From Aquimarina sp. RZ0 (lineage in GTDB: Bacteria > Bacteroidota > Bacteroidia > Flavobacteriales > Flavobacteriaceae), in the NCBI RefSeq assembly GCF_008370685.1, contig NZ_VTZU01000056.1, positions 1-46,616 of the forward strand: a stretch of DNA of 46,616 bases, read 5' to 3'. The first letter of the stretch is position 1. Every line of letters begins with the position of its first letter. This document shows, piece after piece, positions 1 to 9,000 of the stretch. The notes beneath the pieces are model-generated. The model was given only the letters and a program-made list of their open reading frames with translations, ran no database searches and had not been told where the DNA came from. The position numbers and the translations under genes were made by a program.

Positions 1-2
1 AT

Positions 3-542
3 CGAGAAAGGATTGCAAAAGAAATAGCAGATAATAAGGGAAAACTTAAGAGGGGAAAAGGAAGTCAGAAACAAGCCTCCATATTAGTAATGATAGAATC
101 AAAGCCTGTAGAACCTTCCTCAAAATACAAGCATAAAACCAATAAAGTTGTAGGATATATAAAAATGAAATTAATTGATAATCTGGAAAAGAAGACTACC
201 AATGAACAAGTGAAAACTAGTATTGACCCAAAAGCTGCTGCTACTACAGATGGAGCAAATAATTACAATGACCTTAAAGAACATCTGAAAGATCATAAAG
301 CAGTAGTAATTCAAGATAAAAGCAAAACTTCAGAAATACTACCTTGGGTACACATTGCCATTAGCAATGCTAAAAGGCTATTATTAGACGTGCATCATTC
401 TACAGGGATTGATTATTTGCAAAGTTATCTTGATGAATATTGTTATAAATTCAACAGAAGATACTTTGAATCCATATTTGATAGGGCAATAATAGCAGTG
501 GTAGCTAGCAACTGGAAAATTAAGGTGCAAAATATCCGATAG
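3..542 (+). CDS. IS1595-family transposase, C-terminal part (cut by window start)
   Basis: The reading frame is open from base 3, with no start inside the edge, so the gene begins upstream and only about 179 C-terminal residues are visible. The first in-frame ATG at 90 is internal. The text has the ISXO2-like DDE transposase look of the IS1595 family: RGKGSQKQASILVMIESKP, then TDGANNY around a catalytic Asp, and near the end LPWVHIAISNAKRLLLDVHH followed by YKFNRRYF, the usual IS1595 C-terminal signature. It would catalyse cut-and-paste or copy movement of its element. It lies at the left flank of the biosynthetic cluster, facing it, and ends at a TAG. The inverted repeat of the element was not identified downstream. 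Confidence is high for the family; whether the full gene is intact cannot be seen. Confidence 0.85.
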   Translation, partial: RERIAKEIADNKGKLKRGKGSQKQASILVMIESKPVEPSSKYKHKTNKVVGYIKMKLIDNLEKKTTNEQVKTSIDPKAAATTDGANNYNDLKEHLKDHKAVVIQDKSKTSEILPWVHIAISNAKRLLLDVHHSTGIDYLQSYLDEYCYKFNRRYFESIFDRAIIAVVASNWKIKVQNIR

Positions 543-736
543 TCATATAAAATATACTTCAATACTACCAAATAATAAAGGAAACTTCTACATCTTGTGT
601 TTTTTAACTTTAAAAATTCCTGAGTGGAAGTTTTTTAATAGTTAATTCCATATTGAAAAATTTAATAGAAATAAAACTATCGAAAGAACAACTTTAACGT
701 CAAAATAGAATAGTTTAAAAGACAAAATCTTAATAC

Positions 737-868
737 TTACTGAAGCAGATTGGTATCGTTGGATCTTTGTTTAAACGACAAATGAATCCTATTCTTTTTG
801 TTCTGTTCGCGCTCATTCATCACCCGAAAAGTATTGAGAATGTCATTAAAAGCAGAATATTGTATTCT
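737..868 (-). pseudogene. degenerate coding fragment (unrecognised)
   Basis: Reading the minus strand gives about 43 open residues (including ILNTFRVMNEREQNKKN and SFKQRSNDTNLLQ) ending in TAA at 739-737, with an in-frame stop just upstream and no start codon. The composition looks like real protein rather than noise, so I take it as the C-terminal end of a broken gene. I do not recognise the family. It sits in the gene-poor stretch between the transposase and the cluster, where decayed sequence is expected. Confidence 0.25.
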
Positions 869-1061
869 TTAAACCTAAAATCCTTTATTGGTTAGTTTAA
901 GTAGACAATAGTTCTTAGCCTTATAATTATTGTGATAATCCTTTTTTACTGATTTCAGGAATTGAGCTTACAAGGAATCAACTCTCAATTAAAGTATCCA
1001 AAAATACTACCGTCATTTTTAATCAATTCAACGAGTATGTTAATTCTAAAGTTTCAATTTT

Positions 1062-1080
1062 TTGTGATAAATTATCACAA
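1062..1080. promoter_or_regulatory. 19-nt perfect palindrome, Crp/Fnr-like operator candidate
   Basis: TTGTGATAA-A-TTATCACAA is a perfect 9-bp inverted repeat around one base. Its TGTGA...TCACA arms resemble Crp/Fnr family operators, but the spacer between the arms is 7 nt instead of the canonical 6. A further TTGTGATAA half-site is at 930-938. It lies about 1.5 kb upstream of the first cluster gene with no intact gene beside it, so its target is unknown and it may be a remnant. Confidence 0.3.
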
Positions 1081-1280
1081 CCAATGAATATTTTTTATAA
1101 TCATTCACAAACGACTACAAATGTTTAATAGGAATTTAATACATTAATAATAAATGTATTACCAATAAAAAAAATGTGACTAAGAATAAAATTGGTTGGA
1201 AAATCTATTGTATCTCTTCAAAGAATTCCTTCAAGGTAAGGTTATGAATAGTTAATATCCTTAATAAAGTTTCAATAGTA

Positions 1281-1411
1281 AAATTATGTCCCGCTTCAAC
1301 AAGTCAATAGGATTTACGCGGAAGATTATGATCTGTGGCAAAGGTCTAATAACTGGTATAACCAGCTTTTAGTCGGAGCAGTTTTATTTGTAGTACTCAC
1401 ATTAAAAACAT
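1281..1411 (+). pseudogene. degenerate coding fragment, C-terminal hydrophobic segment
   Basis: In one plus-strand frame about 43 codons are open after a stop, reading through RIYAEDYDLWQRSNNWYNQ and a hydrophobic stretch LLVGAVLFVVLTLKT to a TAG at 1409-1411. There is no start codon in the open part. It looks like the tail of a small membrane-associated protein that has lost its 5' end. I cannot name the family. Together with the minus-strand fragment at 737-868 it suggests that the stretch beside the transposase is decayed DNA. Confidence 0.25.
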
Positions 1412-1737
1412 AGAATGATACCAAGCCAAAAAAGAAAGATTAGAGTTTTCTATAATGGTATAATGGTAACACTTCGCAAAGAAGTTCGAAACTTGTAGGA
1501 TTTACATTTATAACTTCACTTTCCTTTAAGCCAATAATGATTCTTACCTTAACATTTCTTGCAAATGAAGCCTTGTTCATCTCTTTCTTCTTTAAAGTGT
1601 AATCGGTGAGCTTCTTCACTACCAAATTCTGCTGCAAAACTGAAAATATTCATAAAATACGTTCACAATTGATCGTGTTAAATCTAAATTAAAAGTAGTT
1701 TTTGTAACATTTAGAAATTTAATAAGTTGTTTAGGAT

Positions 1738-1768
1738 GAATTGTTTTTCTTTGAAAGAAAAACAATTC
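1738..1768. repeat. 31-nt perfect inverted repeat (15-bp arms)
   Basis: GAATTGTTTTTCTTT, one central G, then AAAGAAAAACAATTC: the two 15-base arms are exact reverse complements. As RNA it would fold to a long AU-rich hairpin. No U-tract follows on the plus strand. It could be a terminator-like or leader element, or the relic of an insertion-element end. It is the first of four inverted repeats before the cluster. Confidence 0.6.
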
Positions 1769-1890
1769 TTACCAGAAGTGAAAAGTTAATATAAAGTTAA
1801 TATGTAATACGACTGGTAACAATTGAATTGCGGCTGACACATATATGTACGATTCATTCTTTTGGATTTTGTATAAATATTCACATAAAC

Positions 1891-1919
1891 TTTCAAGAAT
1901 AATTTCTTTATTCTTGAAA
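1891..1919. repeat. hairpin, 12-bp stem and 5-nt loop
   Basis: TTTCAAGAATAA, loop TTTCT, then TTATTCTTGAAA, an exact 12-bp stem. It lies about 640 nt upstream of the NusG-like gene. NusG paralogs of the LoaP type are known to recognise RNA hairpins in 5' leaders, so this is one candidate contact element if transcription starts upstream of it. That role is inferred. Confidence 0.55.
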
Positions 1920-2094
1920 ACATGTACTCTTATTCTCATAGGAAAAAAGATGATTGGGAGTGCAAGAAGCGAAGCTGTGTGTTTTTGGTATTTAGGAAAT
2001 TGCAATCGAATCATACAAGTATATAAACTTGTTATAGAAATTTAGTATTATTTAAGATATATAAAAGTTAAATAACAGTTAATAAAAAAGAGTT

Positions 2095-2113
2095 ATATGA
2101 TTGAAAATCATAT
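2095..2113. repeat. hairpin, 8-bp stem and 3-nt loop
   Basis: ATATGATT, loop GAA, then AATCATAT, an exact 8-bp stem with a tight loop. It is the third inverted repeat of the upstream control region. Confidence 0.45.
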
Positions 2114-2148
2114 TGTTAAAATTGATTTTTGTGCAAGTGCCGATGTGT

Positions 2149-2163
2149 TACGGTTTAACCGTA
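2149..2163. promoter_or_regulatory. 15-nt palindrome, operator candidate
   Basis: TACGGTT-T-AACCGTA is a perfect 7-bp inverted repeat around a single base and is GC-richer than its surroundings. It begins 24-38 nt upstream of a TATTTTTG box at 2187-2194, which is where a regulator would overlap the -33 region of a Bacteroidota promoter. No regulator gene other than the NusG-like one is present in the window to pair with it. Confidence 0.35.
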
Positions 2164-2186
2164 TTTAATTTTGGTGGGTGCTTTAT

Positions 2187-2194
2187 TATTTTTG
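2187..2194 (+). promoter_or_regulatory. possible -7 box (TAnnTTTG) of the cluster promoter
   Basis: TATTTTTG matches the Bacteroidota -7 consensus TAnnTTTG exactly. No TTTG/TTG is found at the usual 17-23 nt spacing; the nearest, ending at 2173, is only 13 nt away, and the palindrome at 2149-2163 fills the expected -33 zone. If used, it would give a leader of about 355 nt before the NusG-like gene, and the hairpins before 2114 would then lie upstream of the transcript. Matches of this length arise by chance in AT-rich DNA. Confidence 0.25.
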
Positions 2195-2558
2195 AATTAT
2201 TAAATTGAACTGATCAAGAAAACCTGATAAGATAATATGATGGACTTTTTTGATTTGTTATTACCCTACCATTTATTATGTTCAATTCTATAAAGTTTTA
2301 TGTGGAATTGATATTATTTAGAAAATTGACGATTTCTTAACTATATCTTGAGTTTAGATTTTGACACTTTTCTAAGTTTACTTTGATTCTTTAAATTTTT
2401 TGTATTAAAAGATTTTGTGAGTCGAAACGGCGTAGCCTTGTTTAAAATTAACTTCTTTTTCGATAATTAAATTTTTTAAAGATTAAATAAATAGTCAATT
2501 ACTTTTTATTGAATGGATAGTATTTACTTTTATTTATTAACCAAATCATACTCAAAAT

Positions 2559-3077
2559 ATGTCAACCACTCTTAAACTTGGATGGTACGTCCTTTATGTA
2601 CGATCCTGTCAAGAAAAAAAAGTACATCAACTTTTACAAGAAAATCAATTTGAATCTTTTTTACCAATGATTAAAACCGTAAGACAATGGAGTGATCGAA
2701 AAAAAACCATTTATAAACCATTTTTTCCTTCTTACGTTTTTGTAAATATTCGTTCGCCTAAAGAATTTCATAATGTACTTAACGTAAAAGAGGCATGTGC
2801 CTATATTCGTTTTGGAAAGGAATATGCGAGGGTTACTGATAAAGAAATTGATCAAATAATGCTTTTGGTAGGTGATAAGAATATTATCGATATAGAAACA
2901 AGTGTTGTATTTCCTAAAGTAGGAGAAATAAAAAAGATAAACTATGGTTCATTAAATGGATTGGACTGTGAGATTATAGAAGCAAATAATTGCAACAAAA
3001 TTATTGTAAGAATTGATTCATTACAACAAAATATAATAGCAACAATTCCTTTGCATTCTTTAATACTTGCGTCATAA
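2559..3077 (+). CDS. NusG paralog, UpxY/LoaP-type antiterminator
   Basis: This 172-residue protein has the NusG N-terminal (NGN) fold near the start (GWYVLYVRSCQEKKVHQLL, then FLPM and FFPSYVFVNI at about residues 30-65) and a C-terminal KOW-like part (VGEIKKINYGSLNGLDCEII at about 125-145). The length and the PFFPSYVFV signature fit the specialised NusG paralogs (UpxY in Bacteroides capsule operons, LoaP in antibiotic operons) rather than housekeeping NusG. These proteins join elongating RNA polymerase and let it read through terminators in one long operon. It is the first gene of the cluster, 21 bp before NRPS 1, in the position expected of a cis-acting processivity factor for about 44 kb of co-directional genes. 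The start is ATG 2559, after an A-rich run. Confidence 0.85.
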   Translation: MSTTLKLGWYVLYVRSCQEKKVHQLLQENQFESFLPMIKTVRQWSDRKKTIYKPFFPSYVFVNIRSPKEFHNVLNVKEACAYIRFGKEYARVTDKEIDQIMLLVGDKNIIDIETSVVFPKVGEIKKINYGSLNGLDCEIIEANNCNKIIVRIDSLQQNIIATIPLHSLILAS

Positions 3078-3098
3078 AAATCATTAATATTTTTTATT

Positions 3099-6000
3099 TT
3101 GAATAATCTTAAACAAAAACTGATAACCAATTATTGGTTAACTAAAATAAAAAATTTTTCACCTGTAATTACTGAGTCTTTTTTAAGGAAAAAGGAAACA
3201 ATATTGATTACATATGAAGATCTTCTGTATTTCTCAAAACTCACAAATGAGAATGCAATTGCAGAATATACTTTTCTGTTAAGTGTTTTCAATGCACTGC
3301 TTTGTCGTTATTTTGATGTCAAAGGTTTGATCTATTCTTTGAAAAAAGAAACAAGAAAAACTCCCTTGTTAATTGATTTCAAAAGCATAAAGACAAAGAC
3401 GTTTAAGAAGTATTTACAAGAGATAAAAAAAGAGGTTCTGGAAGCTTATAAATATTCTGGTTATGAAAAGGAGTTTCAAGATAAAAATCCTTTTGAAAAA
3501 TATGCGACATATAGCTTTTTATACAATCAGGAAGCAACCAAATGTGATTTATCGACTCCTTTGGTGCTTTCTGCTAAAAAAACCAAAAAAGGATTAGAGT
3601 TATTAATTTTGTTTAATGACTATTTTGTTAATCCAATTGTCATTAATCATTTCTTGAGAACTTTTAGGAACTGGATATTAAATTGTGAATATTTTCTGGA
3701 TGAAAATATCGAGAACCTTCCGATTCTAACTCAAGTAGAGAAAAGTCAATTATTAGATACTTTTAACGATACAAGGATAGAGTATCCAGGGAATAAAACT
3801 TTAAAGGTACTTTTTGAGGAACAAGTAGTAAAAACACCAGATAATATCGCTTTGATATTTGGAGATAAAGAGTTAACCTATAAAGAATTAAATGGAAGAG
3901 CTAACCAATTAGCGGCTTACTTACAGGAAAATTATGATATACGAGTAGGTGATTTGGTCGGTATAAAACTGGAAAGAAGCGAAAACTTATTAGTTGTAAT
4001 TTTAGGAGTACTTAAGGTAGGAGCTGCTTATGTTCCCATTGATATTAATTATCCTCAAAATCGTATTGATTATATTGAAAAAGATAGCAATTGTAAGGTA
4101 GTTATTGACGCAGATTATATAAATGATTTTGATATTGTAAAGGAACAATACAGTACAAAAAATATAAGTAATATATTTACTACTAATGATTTGGCATATA
4201 TAATTTACACATCAGGTACTACTGGAAACCCCAAAGGTGTAAAAATATCTAATAAAAACGCAGTAGCATTAATACATTGGGCACAAAAGGAATTTAAAGC
4301 AGAAAAATTTGACGTAGTTTATGCAGTTACTTCTCATTGTTTTGATCTCTCTATCTATGAATTTTTCTATCCTTTATCAATAGGAAAAAAAATACGATTG
4401 TTAAATGATGCTCTTGAAATTGGGCAAGTTATTGATTATGACAAGAACGTTTTGATTAATACGGTTCCATCAAGTATAAGAAATCTCTTTGAGAGCGGTG
4501 TCAATATAGAAAATGCTAATATTATTAACTTAGCGGGTGAATCATTTCCCATTGATATTGCAAATAAATTATTAAAAACGAAAGCGGAAATACGAAATTT
4601 GTATGGTCCATCAGAGGATACCACTTATAGCACGATTTATAGATTAAGTTCAGAAAAGAAATATACGGGAGCATCTATTCCTATTGGAAAACCTATATCA
4701 AATACTCAAGTTTATATTTTAGATGAGAATTTAGAGTTATTACCTGTCGGTGTTTCTGGAAGATTATATATATCAGGAGATGGGTTAGCAAAAGGGTATC
4801 TAAACCAAGAAGAACTAACTGCCGAAAAGTTTATTGAAAATCCTTTTAATAGAGGACAAAGAATGTATGATACTGGAGATATTGTCAGATGGTTGCCAGA
4901 TGGAAATATTGAATTTTTGGGACGAAAAGATCATCAAGTAAAATTACGAGGATATCGTATAGAGTTACCCGAAATAGAAAATAGTATTCTTTCCTATTCA
5001 GAGGGGATTTTACAAGTGGTAGCCATTACGAAGGATGAAAAATTATTGGTATATTATACACAGAATACGCAAATAGATACAGAAGACTTAAAAAAGTATC
5101 TTAAGGATAGACTTCCGATATATATGGTTCCCAATCATTATAAGGTTCTAGAATCAATTCCATTAACACCCAATGGCAAGATTGATAGAAAGGCCTTAGC
5201 AGGTTTACCTAAAGATTATAAAAGGGATACTTCTTACGTTGCTCCAAGAAATGGAATAGAACAAGACTTGGTAGTAATTTGGCAAAAGGTTCTAGGGTTA
5301 AATAAAGTAGGAGTTACGGATAATTTTTTTGAATTAGGAGGACATAGTTTAATGATCGGTCAAGTGATTAATCAAATATATAAGAAACTAGGCTGTCATA
5401 TTACTTATAAAGCATTTTTTCAAGATTCGACCATTAAAAGCATTAGTAAAGCCTTAAAAAAAGAAAATTATATATCTATTCCATCAACTCCTAAGCAAGA
5501 ATATTACCCATTGACGCCTGCTCAACATCGAATTTGGGTATTAAGTCAACTAGAAGGAGGGAATATTGCTTATAATATGCCAGGAGTAGTAGCTCTGAAA
5601 GGAGAGTTAGATGTTAATATGCTTAGAAGTGCATTTGATCTATTAATTGATAAACATGAAATATTAAGAACATGTTTTAACCTGAATGGAGATGGAGAAT
5701 TAAGCCAATGTATTGCCGATAAAGAATTGTTGAATTTTGATATTACACTTCTTGATTTTCAAGACAAGACAAAGAAAATCGTAGATAATTACTTAAATCA
5801 AGAACAGTCAAAGCCATTTGATTTAACAAAAGCTCCTTTGCTAAGGGCATATTTGTTAAATATGGAAAAAAATGAGTATTTATTTTCTTTTGTAATGCAT
5901 CATATAATTGGCGATGGTTGGTCAATAGAGCTATTGATTTCAGAAGTAATTACTATTTATAATGAACTTTTGAAGAACAAAAATTTCGAAAATGAAGTAT

Positions 6001-9000
6001 TGTCCTTACAATACAAGGACTATTCAGTTTGGTTGCAATCACAATTGGATCTGGATATGTATAGAGTTTCAGAATCTTATTGGTTGAAAAAATTTCAAGG
6101 AGAACTTCCAATACTAGATTTACCAAGTTTTAAAAAGCGCCCATTAATACAAACTTATAATGGTAAAACCGTTAATCATCAGTTTTCCAAAGCGTTTTTA
6201 TCAAGGTTAAAAGAATTTTCCAGAACAAATAATGCAACTTTGTTCATGACCCTAATGGCAGGGGTTAATGCCTTACTATACCGTTATACAGGGCAGGATG
6301 ACATTGTCTTAGGAACTCCTATTGCCGGAAGAGAGCACCCTGATTTAGAACACCAAATAGGGTTATACTTAAACACAATGGCTATTCGTACACAATTAAG
6401 AGATAGTCTTAGTTTTAAAGAATTGTTACAACAACAAAGAAAGAGTTTATTGGAGGCCTATGAACATCAAAGTTATCCATTCGATGCATTAATTTCTAAA
6501 TTAAATGTAAAGCACGATACGTCTAGGTCGGCATTGTTTGATGTGATGGTTGTATTACAGAATCAAAATCAAGTTCAATCAATATCTTCGACAAATCTTA
6601 CACTCGAAGGTTTAGAGGTAGAAAAATACGATTTGAAGAGAAATACTTCCCAATTAGATGTTAGTTTTACTTTCGTTGAGGAAAATGGAAAACTCAATTT
6701 AGAGATCGAATACAATACAGACATCTACGATGAGTTTTTGATAACTCGAATGTTTTTGCATTTTGAAAATCTTATCAATCTCGTAATCGATAGACCAAAA
6801 GAAAAACTCTCATCAATAGATTACCTAACAGTAAAGGAATCTAAACAAATTCTAAAGGAATTTAGCAATGAAGAAGTAAATTTTCCGAAAGAAAAAACAA
6901 TTGTAGATTTATTCGGGGAGCAGGTGGTAAAAACACCAGATGAAATAGCTATTATCTTTGATGAAAATAAGTTGACCTATACAGAATTAAATGAAAGAGC
7001 TAATCAATTAGCAATTTATCTTCGAAGAAATTACGATATCCAACCTGATGATTTATTGGCTATAAAACTTGATAGAGGCGAAAACCTATTGGTAGCTATT
7101 TTAGGTATTTTAAAATCAGGAGGAGCCTATGTTCCAATTGACACCAATTATCCTGATCATCGTATCGACTATATTGAAAAGGACAGTAATGCTAAAGTAA
7201 TTATTGATAAATCTCTTTTCGATCAATTCGAGAAGGAAAAATCGAATTATAATAAAAAGAATATAGTTCCTATTTCATCACCGGCCAATTTGGCTTATGT
7301 TATTTATACTTCGGGGACTACAGGTAATCCAAAGGGAGTAATGATAACTCATAGAAATGTGGTAAGTATCTATTCTGATTGGAAAAAACAATACGCATTA
7401 GATACTTTCAAAATTAATTTGCTTCAGTTGGCTAGCGTTTCCTTTGATGTTTTTGTAGGTGATATCTGTCGATCTTTGTTAAATGGAGGTACAATGATAA
7501 TTCCTACTGATCATGTTAAATTAAATCCAGAAGATCTATATAAACTAATAGAAAAACATCAGGTATCTATATTTGAAGGTACTCCTGGTTTACTATTGCC
7601 TTTACTGGATTATATTAAGAGAAACAACAAAAAATATAACTTTCTGAGACGTATAATTTTTGGTTCGGATAGTTTTAATAACGAGGTTTTTAATAATATC
7701 AAAGACCAATTTGAATCTACAGATTTAAAGGTGATAAATAGTTATGGAGCTACTGAAGCCACCATTGACTCTACTTTTTATGATGAACATAATTCTGATT
7801 TACAAGGAACCACACCAATAGGAAAACCTTTTCCTAATTCATCGGTTTACATCTTAGATTCTTTTGAAAATCCTGTTCCAATTGGAGTATATGGGGAACT
7901 CTACATTGGTGGAGCAGGAGTGAGTAAAGGATATTACAATAGACCAGAACTCACTCAATCAAAATTTATTAATATAAAACACGCAAAAAATAAGGTATAT
8001 GCAACTGGAGATATCGGTAGATGGCTTCCTGATGGTAATATCGAATTTTTAGGTAGAAATGATTATCAGGTAAAAGTCAGAGGGTATCGTATAGAACTTG
8101 GTGAAATTGAGAGTGTTTTAAATGAGTTTTCTGATGATATTAATCAAGTTGTAGTCTCTGTGAAAGAGATAAATAGCGAAAAAACGCTCATGGCATATTA
8201 TGTTTCGTCTGCATTGATCGAAAAAACAGAACTCAAAAGTTTTTTGTTAGAAAAACTACCTGATTATATGGTTCCTAGTTTTTTCATTCAGTTAGAAAAA
8301 ATACCTTTGACACCTAATGGGAAAATAGATAAAAATCAATTACCTACCGTTACAGAAAAAGACGTTATCAAGAATACTTATATGGCGCCTAGGAATGAAA
8401 CGGAAAATAGATTGACTCTACTATGGAAAGAACTTCTTCAGGTTGATGCTATAGGTATAAGAGATGATTTTTTTGAATTAGGTGGACACAGTTTAAAAAT
8501 AACCAAGCTTAAAAATCGTATCGCCAAAACCTTTGATGTTAGCTTAAGTTTTAACGATCTTTTTTTAAAGACGACTATAGGAGAACAAGCGACTCTTATA
8601 ACAAATGCATCCCATAAGGAATATCAAGGTATTCCTAAAGCTCCTGCTCAAGAATATTATCCGTTGTCGTCATCTCAACTTCGTATATGGATGCTTAGTC
8701 AATTTGAAGGTAGTAGTATAGCATATAATATGTCAGGAGTTTTCGATGTTAAGGGAACTATAAAATCAGAAGCGTTACAAAAGGCTTTTGATACCCTGGT
8801 GCAGCGCCACGAAGTATTACGAACACAATTTATACAGAAGTCATCTGGCGAAGTATGGCAAAAGGTGTTGGGGCCTGAAGAAACTAATTTCAAACTTGCC
8901 TATAAATTTCAAAATAAGGATACCTCAAATAAAAATATAAAAGAAACTATTGAAAATGAGGTGAAATATACATTTGATCTTGAAAAGGAATGTTTATTAA

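Larger units (their letters stand above)
543..2558. other. gene-poor 2-kb stretch, debris plus structured leader
   Basis: No intact gene was found here. The left half (543-1640) holds two short coding remnants and a palindrome. The right half (about 1730-2170) holds four perfect inverted repeats within about 430 nt (1738-1768, 1891-1919, 2095-2113, 2149-2163), then a -7-like box at 2187-2194 and a very AT-rich run up to the start of the NusG-like gene. The small open frames that cross the repeats look like shadows without protein-like composition. I read the right half as the control region of the 44-kb cluster. Confidence 0.5.

Noticed and set aside
90..542. ATG 90 as the start of a complete 150-residue gene
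   Set aside because: The frame is open to the window edge and the upstream residues match the IS1595 transposase, so ATG 90 is internal.
1440..1637. 65-codon minus-strand open frame
   Set aside because: No recognisable motif, no A-rich start region, and it lies in decayed sequence; taken as chance.
1769..2045. Overlapping open frames on both strands (66 and 81 codons)
   Set aside because: They run through the inverted repeats and have no protein-like pattern; better explained as a non-coding control region.
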